Assembly: GCA_035527455.1 (NCBI GenBank)
Contig: DATLAN010000322.1
Span: forward strand, 1 to 16,953
DNA length: 16,953 nt
Origin: DATLAN01 sp035527455
GTDB taxonomy: Bacteria; Planctomycetota; Planctomycetia; Pirellulales; Thermoguttaceae
Direction of reading: 5' to 3'
The notes beneath the pieces are model-generated. The model made no database searches. It was not told where the DNA came from and saw only the letters and a program-made list of their open reading frames with translations. A program made the position numbers and the translations under genes. This document shows, piece after piece, positions 8,198 through 14,679 of this stretch; the first letter of the stretch is position 1; every line of letters begins with the position of its first letter.

Positions 8198-9598
8198 GTG
8201 AGGCTGCAATTTCTGGGGGCCACGCGCCAGGTGACCGGCTCGCAATACTACGTGGAGGCCGACGGCCTCGGAATCCTCGTCGACTGCGGGATGTTTCAGG
8301 AGCGGGCCCACCTGGAACGTAACTGGGAGCCCAGCCCGTTGCCCATGCGGCGGCTCAACGCCTTGCTGCTGACGCACGCCCATCTGGACCATTGCGGGTT
8401 GGCGCCCAAATTGGTCCGCGAGGGGTTTCGCGGGCCGATCATCACGACCGCCGCCTCGGCCGACCTGGTCGAGCTGGTGCTGCGCGATTCGGCCAAAATT
8501 CAGGAGGAAGACGCGGCCTACAAGAGAAAGCGACACCGCAAGGAACACCGCCAAGGGAAGCACCCGATCAGGCCCCTCTACACCGACCAGGACGTCGACC
8601 GCACGCTGCCGCTGCTGAAGCCCGTCCCGTACGAGAAGCCCGTGAACATCAACGGGCAGGCTTCGGTGGTGTTTCACGACGCCGGGCATATCCTGGGCTC
8701 GTCGATCGTCGAATTGCGGGTTCGCACCAACGGAAAGACCCGGCGGCTGATCTTCTCCGGCGATCTGGGACAGCGGGGCAAGCCCATCATTCGCGATCCG
8801 GCCACCGTCTCCGAGGCCGATTTCGTCGTGATGGAATCGACCTACGGCGACCGCGACCATGAGAACCACGGGGCGATCGAGGTGCAATTGGCCGAGGCGG
8901 TCAACCGGACGGTCGAGCAAGGCGGGAACGTGGTGATCCCCATCTTCGCCATCGAACGCGCCCAGGAAATGCTCTATTACCTCGGCCGGCTGCGGCACCA
9001 GGGGCGGATTCCCGAAACGCCCGTCTTCCTCGACAGTCCCATGGCGGCCGACGTGACCGAGATCTTCCGCCGGCACCGCGAGTGCTTCGACCTGCAAGCG
9101 TGGCAGTTGATCACCTCGGGCGAACGGCCGCTGCTGTTCCCCGGCTTGCAGCTTGTCCGCACGGTGGACGAGTCGAAGGCGATCAACGAGGAGCCGCGGC
9201 CGTCGATCATCATGTCCACCTCGGGCATGTGTACGGCCGGGCGGATCAAGTTCCACCTGCGGCGGAACGTCTCGCGGCCGGAGAGCACCATCCTGTTCGT
9301 CGGCTACCAGGCCCACGGCACGTTGGGCCGGCAGATCCTCGACGGGCAGCCGGAGGTCCGCATCCACGGCCGGATGCACCGCGTGGCGGCCCAAACGCGG
9401 CAGATCCACGGCTTCTCCAGCCACGCCGACCGCGCGGCGCTGTTGCGTTGGCTCGGATTCTTCCACAAGAAGCCGCAGCACCTGTTTCTCACCCACGGCG
9501 AAGAGGACGCGGCCTTGAGCCTGCAAGAGCGCGTCCGCCGGGAACTCGACTGGCAGGTCAGCGTGCCCGAGCATCAACAGGTGTTCCGGCTGGACTGA
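8198..9598 (+). CDS. MBL-fold / beta-CASP ribonuclease-like protein (CPSF73/TTHA0252 type)
   Basis: A GTG start at 8198 with AAAAGGA at 8184-8190 gives 466 residues. The metallo-beta-lactamase core carries HAHLDHCG (His60, His62, Asp64, His65), GHILGSS (His164) and FSGDLG (Asp189). The beta-CASP motifs are present: motif A Glu213 in ESTYGDR, motif B His409 in GFSSHAD, motif C His433 in LTHGEED. STSGMCTAGRI and GYQAHGTLGR complete the RNA-specificity domain. All zinc and catalytic ligands are therefore intact. Homologues are cytoplasmic zinc-dependent RNases, such as the Thermus TTHA0252 protein and archaeal and eukaryotic CPSF73/IntS11. No export signal is present, consistent with a role in RNA processing or decay. 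The gene stands alone with its own divergent upstream region. Confidence 0.92.
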   Translation: MRLQFLGATRQVTGSQYYVEADGLGILVDCGMFQERAHLERNWEPSPLPMRRLNALLLTHAHLDHCGLAPKLVREGFRGPIITTAASADLVELVLRDSAKIQEEDAAYKRKRHRKEHRQGKHPIRPLYTDQDVDRTLPLLKPVPYEKPVNINGQASVVFHDAGHILGSSIVELRVRTNGKTRRLIFSGDLGQRGKPIIRDPATVSEADFVVMESTYGDRDHENHGAIEVQLAEAVNRTVEQGGNVVIPIFAIERAQEMLYYLGRLRHQGRIPETPVFLDSPMAADVTEIFRRHRECFDLQAWQLITSGERPLLFPGLQLVRTVDESKAINEEPRPSIIMSTSGMCTAGRIKFHLRRNVSRPESTILFVGYQAHGTLGRQILDGQPEVRIHGRMHRVAAQTRQIHGFSSHADRAALLRWLGFFHKKPQHLFLTHGEEDAALSLQERVRRELDWQVSVPEHQQVFRLD

Positions 9599-9604
9599 AA
9601 ACCC

Positions 9605-9622
9605 GCCGCTTGCGGCTTCGCA
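9605..9622 (-). repeat. 18-bp palindromic dispersed element, copy 1
   Basis: On the minus strand this reads TGCGAAGCCGCAAGCGGC and is identical, base for base, to 14662-14679 on the plus strand. It contains the inverted repeat GCCGC/GCGGC. It lies 7 bases after the stop of the beta-CASP gene. Probably a dispersed REP-like repeat; it has no T-run, so it is not a standard terminator. Confidence 0.6.
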
Positions 9623-9819
9623 ACAATTCCAGATTCCGAATCACGCCGGGAATCTGCGACGGCGATCGAACTTGCAGCCACGCATCGAAGGGGGGTAGAA
9701 TGGCCGTGTTGCGGAGCAAGGAAGAATCCGAGCTTCCGTCGGGGACGGCCGGACGATTGCCTCCCCAATCCGCTGCTGACGTCCGACGACCCCATCGACC
9801 ACACCCAGGAGGCCTTGTT

Positions 9820-10941
9820 ATGACCCGACGACAAATCGACCGGCGCCAATTCGTCCGCGAAGGATCGGCCATGATGGCCGCCGCTGCTGCCGCGGGAAGC
9901 GCGGTCGGCGCGGAAGCGGCCGAGGCAGATCCCAAGAAGATCGTCAACTACAACCCCAAGATGCACTACCGCCGCCTCGGCAAGACCGACCTGATGCTCT
10001 CCGAGGTCAGCCTCGGCGGCCATTTCAAGAATCGCGGCGGGGGACGCTACTGGGACACCTTCGCCAACGACGAAGTGCCCGAAGACGTCGCCGGGAACCG
10101 CACCGACGTGATCAGCGCGTGCATCGACGTGGGCATCAACTACCTGGACATCACCACCGCGGCGGAGTGCCTGTTGTACGGCGTGGCGTTGAAAGGGCGG
10201 CGCGAGAAAATGCTCGTCGGCGCCGACGACCACCGGCTGGGTCCCCGCAATCGGGCGAACTGCAACGTCGAGGCGCTGACCCACAACATCGACGAGTGTC
10301 TTCGCCGGCTGCAGACCGATTATCTGGACGTCTGGCGCGTTCAGGCCGACATGGGCGGCGGGAATACCGACGCCGACGTGGAGATCATGATCGAAACCTT
10401 CCAGAAGGCCCATCAGGCGGGGAAGGTGAGGCACTTCGGCATCTCCAGCCACAGCCGTCCCTGGGCGCAGCACGTGGTCGAGAAGTACGCGGAAGTCGAG
10501 ATGTTCATCTTTCCCTGCACGGCCAAGACCAAAGAAAAGGACAAGCCGCCGACGAAGGACAACGTCGAAGGCGACGATCCGGCGCACAGCGTGTTCGAGG
10601 CGTTGCGGAAGCAGGACGTGGGCCTGGTGACGATCAAGCCGTACAGCGGCGGGAGCCTGTTCAAGAGCGGGGGGAACTTCCCCGTGATGGGCTCCGGCAG
10701 CAAAGAGGAAAACGATCTGGCGCGGCTGACGCTCCAGTGCATCCTCACCAACGACGTGATCACGGCCGCGGTGCCGGGACTGACCACGCCATACGAGGTC
10801 GAGAACGCCGCCCGCGCTTCCTACACGCGCGTGCTCGGCATGACGCCCAGGGAGAAAGAGTGGCTCGCCCGGGTGACCGACGAGCGGTGGGAGCAGTTGC
10901 CCGAGGAGTACCACTGGCTTCGGGATTGGGAAGTGGTGTGA
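9820..10941 (+). CDS. Tat-exported aldo/keto reductase-like protein with degenerate tetrad
   Basis: The ATG at 9820 follows AGGAGG at 9807-9812; the frame extends far upstream but only as a shadow of the beta-CASP gene. The 373-residue product opens with a twin-arginine-like signal (RRQFVRE, about residues 8-14) and an Ala-rich hydrophobic stretch. MHYRRLGKTDLMLSEVSLGG starts a TIM-barrel AKR domain. GINYLDITTAAECLLYG (about 105-121) holds the conserved Asp (Asp110), but the tyrosine (Tyr120) lies ten residues on instead of five. The usual Lys strand reads MLVGADDH with no lysine, and the usual histidine position reads DVWRVQAD. GKVRHFGISSHS and the later ITAAVPGLTTPYEVENA match the family. 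Probably an exported AKR-fold protein with altered or no classical reductase activity. No ferredoxin-type C-terminal cysteines are seen. Confidence 0.85.
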   Translation: MTRRQIDRRQFVREGSAMMAAAAAAGSAVGAEAAEADPKKIVNYNPKMHYRRLGKTDLMLSEVSLGGHFKNRGGGRYWDTFANDEVPEDVAGNRTDVISACIDVGINYLDITTAAECLLYGVALKGRREKMLVGADDHRLGPRNRANCNVEALTHNIDECLRRLQTDYLDVWRVQADMGGGNTDADVEIMIETFQKAHQAGKVRHFGISSHSRPWAQHVVEKYAEVEMFIFPCTAKTKEKDKPPTKDNVEGDDPAHSVFEALRKQDVGLVTIKPYSGGSLFKSGGNFPVMGSGSKEENDLARLTLQCILTNDVITAAVPGLTTPYEVENAARASYTRVLGMTPREKEWLARVTDERWEQLPEEYHWLRDWEVV

Positions 10942-11004
10942 GTCGCCCCGTGTTTTGATTCCCGGTGAACCTGGTTCGTTGACCCTCGTTCCCAAGCTCT
11001 GCTT

Positions 11005-11046
11005 CCCGGAACGCGACGCAGCGCAGTAGGGTGGGCACTGCCCACC
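11005..11046 (+). repeat. 42-bp cassette-flanking direct repeat, left copy
   Basis: This block matches 12174-12215 at 39 of 42 positions by eye. It begins CCCGGAACGCGACGCAGCGC and ends in the near-perfect palindrome GGTGGGCA-C-TGCCCACC (11030-11046). The two copies are in direct orientation and bracket the lipid methyltransferase gene. It is probably a dispersed palindromic repeat that could mediate recombination. Confidence 0.75.
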
Positions 11047-11168
11047 AACTATCCGGCACGCCAGACTATCGGCGCTGTTTGGTTGCCGGCGGCACGTGTT
11101 TCTTCACGGTGGTGACGTATCAGAGACTTCTTGCCCTTCAGAGAGTTGGTGGTCAGTGCCCACCCTAC
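11026..11168. repeat. Inverted pair of GGTGGGCA palindromes
   Basis: The 24 bases at 11026-11049 are repeated in inverted orientation at 11145-11168 with one mismatch, enclosing 95 bases. Each arm is itself a palindrome centred on GGTGGGCA/TGCCCACC. This is the architecture of paired REP elements (BIME-like) or of a small non-autonomous mobile element. No transposase is encoded inside. Confidence 0.6.
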
Positions 11169-11185
11169 GGGCTCGTATCGTGATA

Positions 11186-11926
11186 TCAGCGCCCTGCGAC
11201 GTCGAGCAACGTCGTCGCCTTCTTCATGGTTCTCAGAGTGAGATAGATGAGCAATCCGACGAGGAATATGATCAGCCAGTGTGGCGCGAAGAACAGTCTG
11301 TGCTCCACAACCGCATGCTCCCACGTCTCCAGGCCGAAGAAGCAGACGACAAGCGCAAAGAAGCCGGAATACTCCTTCCGCAGGGCGGACCGCATCGAGA
11401 AGGGCAATGGGGATCGCCGCCAGCCTCGAAACGCCGGTAGGAATGCCGGCGTTCCGTTCGCCCATTCGACGAAAACGTCGCCGAACTTCTCGCGAAGAAA
11501 CTTCTCTTCAGCAAACATGATCCGTTCGTAGTAGACCCAAAAGCTCAACAGGAAGATGGCCGTGAGCCACCAATTCAGACAGAACATCGAGACCCCCAAC
11601 CACATGACGAGGTTGCCCAGGTATAGGGGGTGGCGGACGATGGAGTACATGCCGGTCGTGTTGAGTTCACTTGCCTCTTGCTGCCTGGTGTTCCTTCCGG
11701 AGGTTCCTTTCGGCACGTGGCCCACCGTGAGAATACGGATTCCCAGCCCGCAAAAAGAGACCGCCAGGCAGAAGAATGCCCACGCTTCTTGTCGCGTGTG
11801 CGAATAGCCCAGGTAATGAGAATGCTCCATCGCACAAGCGGTCGGCACGATGAGGAGCATGGGCAGATAACTCCTCCACCGGAACAGCCGGTTACCCATT
11901 CGAACGAATCCGTCTTCCATTGTCAT
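11186..11926 (-). CDS. Membrane methyltransferase, LmtA-like (lipid A 1-phosphate O-methyltransferase / ICMT family)
   Basis: The minus-strand frame runs from possible starts at 11971 (GTG) or 11926/11920 (ATG); the chosen ATG gives 246 residues, but no strong ribosome-binding site settles it. Several hydrophobic segments are visible (about residues 19-32, 48-66, 104-130, 188-200, 213-231). NTTGMYSIVRHPLYLGN (about 89-105) is the SAM-binding RHPxYxG motif of isoprenylcysteine carboxyl methyltransferase-like proteins. YYERIMFAEEKFLREKFGD (about 132-150), EWANGTPAFLP and the C-terminal end TLLDVAGR resemble the lipid A Kdo2 1-phosphate O-methyltransferase group as I recall it. It would methylate an inner-membrane lipid phosphate. 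Codon use is clearly less GC-rich than its neighbours, and the gene is flanked by direct repeats, suggesting transfer. Confidence 0.7.
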   Translation of the reverse strand: MTMEDGFVRMGNRLFRWRSYLPMLLIVPTACAMEHSHYLGYSHTRQEAWAFFCLAVSFCGLGIRILTVGHVPKGTSGRNTRQQEASELNTTGMYSIVRHPLYLGNLVMWLGVSMFCLNWWLTAIFLLSFWVYYERIMFAEEKFLREKFGDVFVEWANGTPAFLPAFRGWRRSPLPFSMRSALRKEYSGFFALVVCFFGLETWEHAVVEHRLFFAPHWLIIFLVGLLIYLTLRTMKKATTLLDVAGR

Positions 11927-12133
11927 GGCGTGATACCGACATACCAAGTTTTGATGGTTCCCAGAAAACACCGTAGTCCATCACGGCAAACCGCACGACA
12001 ATAGCCAGATCGGGCGGTAAGGTCAAGGCGAGTTTCTCACGCGCTGCGCAGATCTCGCAGAGCGTTCTCCAATTGACGATCTCCGCCTGCAGCGGGGTAG
12101 CACCGCCGATTTTGCGAACGAGTCAAACAGCAT
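11892..12133 (-). pseudogene. Possible frameshifted remnant ORF upstream of the methyltransferase
   Basis: On the minus strand an ATG at 12133 opens MLFDSFAKS. After a one-base shift near the A-run at 12151-12110, the next frame stays open to a TAA at 11892-11894, reading QAEIVNWRTLCEICAAREKL, then ALTLPPDLAIVVRFAVMDYG and VFWEPSKLGMS. It overlaps the start of the methyltransferase in another frame. The composition looks protein-like, but no family is recognised. This may be decayed coding DNA or chance. Confidence 0.2.
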
Positions 12134-12171
12134 GGTATAATCTGTTCCGCAAAATCGACGGCGCTACCCGC
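12092..12171. repeat. Imperfect 25/24-base inverted repeat with 31-base spacer
   Basis: The left arm 12092-12116 (GCGGGGTAGC, then GATTTTGCG) and right arm 12148-12171 (CGCAAAATCG, then GCTACCCGC) pair at all but about three positions. The spacer contains a short AACAG/CTGTT extension and a good promoter-like sequence. It is adjacent to the right copy of the 42-bp direct repeat. It could be a hairpin-forming element or the footprint of a small mobile element. Confidence 0.6.
12112..12141 (+). promoter_or_regulatory. Candidate extended -10 promoter for the tetraheme cytochrome gene
   Basis: TGGTATAAT at 12133-12141 is a perfect extended -10 element. TTGCGA at 12112-12117 is a 4-of-6 match to the -35 box with an 18-base spacing. 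Transcription would start near 12148-12150, about 105 bases before the TTG start at 12254, and would pass through the 42-bp repeat, giving a leader that contains the GGTGGGCA hairpin. Confidence 0.45.
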
Positions 12172-12173
12172 TA

Positions 12174-12215
12174 CCCGAAACGCGACGCAGCGCGGTAGGG
12201 TGGGCAGTGCCCACC
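12174..12215 (+). repeat. 42-bp cassette-flanking direct repeat, right copy
   Basis: Partner of 11005-11046, with three differences. It ends in the palindrome GGTGGGCA-G-TGCCCACC at 12199-12215, which would form an 8-bp hairpin in the leader of the cytochrome gene, 38 bases before its start codon. Confidence 0.75.
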
Positions 12216-12253
12216 CTGTGGGCTATGTTCTTCGCCGAAGAGAGGAGCAACCT

Positions 12254-13312
12254 TTGAATTCGAGCGTCCGCGTCAGACTGGGCCTCATGGCGGCGATTCC
12301 TCTTGCCGTGATCTTCTCGGCCTGGCTTCTGCTGGATTCCACCCGCGTTTATCCGCCGGCTGCCGGGGCGGCGGAAGCGGCCAAGGTGCCGCAGGCCGAC
12401 AATGGCCTGTGCTACGTTTGCCATCTCACGTTGGCCGAAGAGGAGATCACCACCAGCCATCTGGCCGAAGGACACGGGTGCGTGAAGTGTCACGGGGTTT
12501 CCCGCGACCACATGCACGACGAGATGCTGATGACCACGCCCGATCGGCTCTACGGGCGCCGGCAAGTCGACGCCATGTGCGGCGAATGTCATGAAGAGCC
12601 GCACGAGGACGTGGAGACGCAAGTCAGCGATTTTCTCGAGCAGTGGCGCGACAAGGAGCGTCCCAACGGCCGGGCGGTTACCGAAACGTCGATCTGCACC
12701 GACTGCCACGGCACACACAACATCGACAAGGATCTCAAGGCCGAATCCCACCGGGAGCCCGAGTGGACGGCCGCGTTCAACGGCCAAGACCTCTCCGGCT
12801 GGCGGCCGGCGGGAAAGGCCAAGTGGGAGATTCGGCTGGGCCGGATCGTGGCCACCGCCGCGGCGGACGGCCCGGGGGATCTGTGGAGCGAGACCCGGTA
12901 CGAAAACTACCTGCTGGCCGTCACCTTCCGGGGCGACTGGCCGCTGTACGCCGGCATCTGGCTTCGCGCCGCCGACGCCGCCGAAGGCCCGCGCGTCGAA
13001 ATCTTCCAGCGCGACAAGCCCGCGGCCTTCACCGGCAGCGTCGGCCTGCCGGGCAGGGGATTGGCCCTGGTGAATCTCCGCGAAGACCTCTTCGACGCCG
13101 GCGGCTGGAACACGCTCTCGATCGAGGTCCGCGGCAACCGAATCGCCGTCTGGCTGAACGCCGCGGAGGTCGGCGCCGTTTGCCTGGACATGCCCGAGAA
13201 GGGCCGAATCGGCCTGCACATCCAAGGCGGCCCGGCGTATCAAGACGCCCAGCTCACCATCGGCGAGATCCAAATCCAGGAGCTTTCCGGGGTGGGGGAG
13301 TCGCCTCAATAG
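12254..13312 (+). CDS. Membrane-anchored tetraheme cytochrome c fused to a DUF1080 domain
   Basis: TTG at 12254 is preferred because AGAGGAG at 12241-12247 is well spaced and a transmembrane anchor follows at once (VRLGLMAAIPLAVIFSAWLL, about residues 6-26); the product is 352 residues. Four c-type heme sites are present: CYVCH (53-57), CVKCH (76-80), CGECH (109-113) and CTDCH (148-152). Extra histidines between them (TSHLAEGH, DHMHDEM, EEPHEDVE) are possible distal ligands. From about residue 172, AAFNGQDLSGW opens a DUF1080 (3-keto-disaccharide hydrolase/LamG-like) beta-sandwich that continues to about 345. DUF1080 domains in planctomycetes are linked to carbohydrate breakdown. The fusion would place a sugar-binding or hydrolase domain on a periplasmic multiheme electron carrier. 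Electron partner unknown. Its stop overlaps the stop of the convergent membrane protein by 7 bases. Confidence 0.88.
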   Translation: MNSSVRVRLGLMAAIPLAVIFSAWLLLDSTRVYPPAAGAAEAAKVPQADNGLCYVCHLTLAEEEITTSHLAEGHGCVKCHGVSRDHMHDEMLMTTPDRLYGRRQVDAMCGECHEEPHEDVETQVSDFLEQWRDKERPNGRAVTETSICTDCHGTHNIDKDLKAESHREPEWTAAFNGQDLSGWRPAGKAKWEIRLGRIVATAAADGPGDLWSETRYENYLLAVTFRGDWPLYAGIWLRAADAAEGPRVEIFQRDKPAAFTGSVGLPGRGLALVNLREDLFDAGGWNTLSIEVRGNRIAVWLNAAEVGAVCLDMPEKGRIGLHIQGGPAYQDAQLTIGEIQIQELSGVGESPQ

Positions 13313-14130
13313 ATCCCGCACACCCGCTTGACCAGGCTCACTGACGGCACGGCGATCAGCAGGTAGGCGACCAGCCAGGGGGCGAGATGCAACGGGTCGA
13401 TGCCCGGCACGATGCCGAAGAGTTTGACCGGCCGCAGTCGGGTCTCGGCCTTCGTGATCCAATCGGAATCGAACGACCTGGCCATGGGGGCGTAAGTCCG
13501 CTGGCCGACCAGCAGGGCTTTGGTGTAGGTGCCCTCGCGGTAGCGGATCTCGACGGCGTAGGGAATCGATTTCGCTTCGGCCTTCAGGTGCCAGGTGGCC
13601 ACCGCCTGCGGATCGCCGGTTTCCGACTCGTCGGCGCGGACGATCTCCTGGACCCAACCGTTCTCGGCCGTCAGCCCCGGCTGGGGGACGAGATGGACCA
13701 CGCCGCCGGCCGCCGAGATGGGGAAATAGGCCGTCATGGGCACCCGCTCGAACGCCGCGGGCGGATGGTACTCCAGGCGCTGGAAGCACCAGGTGCCCAG
13801 CAGCGCGATGGGCACCAGCGCCACCGCCAGCGGAAGCCCCTCGGACCGCAGCGCGGTCATCGCGACCAGGCCCTTGACGGCCCGATGGCGACGCAGCGCG
13901 TCCTTGTCCCGGCGGCGCTTCGCTTCGCGAATCAACTCCTTCAGCCGCCGCTTGTCCTGCCCACAACGCCTCAGCAGGTCCTGGTTCGTCGTCAGCGGCC
14001 GGGCGAGCGTGAGGATCGCGCCGGTGCCGATCCCGATGATGAACAGCGCCGCATCGCTGGGCAGGTGCAGCAGCCAACCGAGCACCGGATCGGTGATTCG
14101 CAGGATGAGATGATTGATGTCCGAGAACAC
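13306..14130 (-). CDS. EMC3/DUF106-like membrane protein (YidC/Oxa1 superfamily candidate)
   Basis: The minus-strand frame could start at the ATG at 14163, but GTG at 14130 follows an AGGGAAGGA sequence and directly precedes FSDINHLILRI; I use it (274 residues). Transmembrane segments: about residues 27-44 (ALFIIGIGTGAILTLA), about 101-121 (LPLAVALVPIALLGTW) and a C-terminal one (LAPWLVAYLLIAVP, about 247-265). Between the first two is a highly charged helical stretch (TTNQDLLRRCGQDKRRLKEL, then IREAKRRRDKDALRRHRA). This TM, TNQ, charged coiled-coil, Pro-containing TM pattern matches the EMC3/TMCO1/DUF106 group of membrane insertases. Unlike archaeal DUF106 proteins, it has a roughly 120-residue extracytoplasmic beta-rich domain before the last helix. 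Function as an insertase is an inference. Confidence 0.6.
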   Translation of the reverse strand: MFSDINHLILRITDPVLGWLLHLPSDAALFIIGIGTGAILTLARPLTTNQDLLRRCGQDKRRLKELIREAKRRRDKDALRRHRAVKGLVAMTALRSEGLPLAVALVPIALLGTWCFQRLEYHPPAAFERVPMTAYFPISAAGGVVHLVPQPGLTAENGWVQEIVRADESETGDPQAVATWHLKAEAKSIPYAVEIRYREGTYTKALLVGQRTYAPMARSFDSDWITKAETRLRPVKLFGIVPGIDPLHLAPWLVAYLLIAVPSVSLVKRVCGIY

Positions 14131-14243
14131 GGTGGTTGATCCTTCCCTCGACGGCACGATCATTGTACCGCGCGACGGCCGACCGTGCGAGAGTGGCCGG
14201 GCTGATGGGGCGGGGACTTGACAATCGTGGTCGGTTTGGGGAA

Positions 14244-14341
14244 GTTGTCAGTTGTCAGTTTTCGGTTGTCAGTTTTCGGTTGTCAGTTGTCAGTTGTCAG
14301 TTGTCGGTTTTTGGTTGTCAGTTGTCGGTTTTTGGTTGTTG
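14244..14341 (+). repeat. Array of 14 tandem heptamers, GTTGTCA type
   Basis: Fourteen contiguous 7-base units run without a gap: GTTGTCA, GTTTTCG, GTTGTCG and GTTTTTG variants, ending with GTTGTTG. The first three bases GTT are constant in every unit, and variation is limited mainly to positions 4 and 5-7. Such heptamer arrays are the class called short tandemly repeated sequences in cyanobacteria and are also seen in planctomycetes. There is no spacer pattern, so it is not CRISPR. Confidence 0.85.
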
Positions 14342-14440
14342 GTTCAGCCGAGTCGGAACCTGGCGGTATGGGGGGCGGGCCGTCTTTTGGGTTTTTCAGG
14401 CAATTTTGTGGCTGCCGGGTGAAACAGCGGATTCCATTGC

Positions 14441-14519
14441 CGGACGAGTACGGGTTCCTCTTCTCTGTTCACGACACTTGAAGACATGGACTCAGAGAAG
14501 AGGAACCCGTACTCGTCCG
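14441..14519. repeat. Perfect 27-bp inverted repeat with 25-base loop
   Basis: The arm 14441-14467 (starting CGGACGAGTACGGGTTCCTC) is exactly reverse-complementary to 14493-14519. The loop is 14468-14492. The stem is far longer than a usual intrinsic terminator and is not followed by a T-run on either strand. Perfect pairing implies recent origin or selection. It could be two inverted copies of a dispersed repeat, an RNA hairpin or a cruciform site. Confidence 0.85.
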
Positions 14520-14661
14520 TGCCGCCAGCTTCTGAAGACGGGGAACTGAGCGACGGAAATCACTGAAGAACCGCCATTGAGAGGCTGCGAACCCGTCCTA
14601 CCGCAACGCGGTGCGGGGGCGTTTCGTTTTTTCCAAGCCGCGCTCACTCTCCACTCACCAC

Positions 14662-14679
14662 TGCGAAGCCGCAAGCGGC
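14662..14679 (+). repeat. 18-bp palindromic dispersed element, copy 2
   Basis: TGCGAAGCCGCAAGCGGC is identical to the minus strand of 9605-9622. It lies 27 bases before the UroD-like start codon. The internal GCCGC/GCGGC palindrome suggests a REP-like element. Confidence 0.6.

Larger units (their letters stand above)
10942..11185. other. Short intergenic region made mostly of GGTGGGCA-type repeats
   Basis: Between the AKR-like gene and the methyltransferase lie two GGTGGGCA palindromes facing each other, one in each orientation, about 100 bases apart (see the separate repeat entries). No coding potential was recognised. Confidence 0.5.

Noticed and set aside
7913..9577. Long minus-strand frame opposite the beta-CASP gene
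   Set aside because: The plus strand carries all beta-CASP motifs; the minus frame is a GC-rich shadow.
9574..10995. Long minus-strand frame opposite the AKR-like gene
   Set aside because: Antisense shadow; the plus-strand Tat signal and AKR landmarks fix the real gene.
12164..14224. Very long minus-strand frame across the cytochrome and EMC3-like genes
   Set aside because: It runs through both genes in a non-coding frame; four heme motifs on the plus strand and membrane segments in the other minus frame are better supported.
14244..14341. Possible CRISPR array
   Set aside because: Units are 7 bases with no unique spacers and no cas genes are present.
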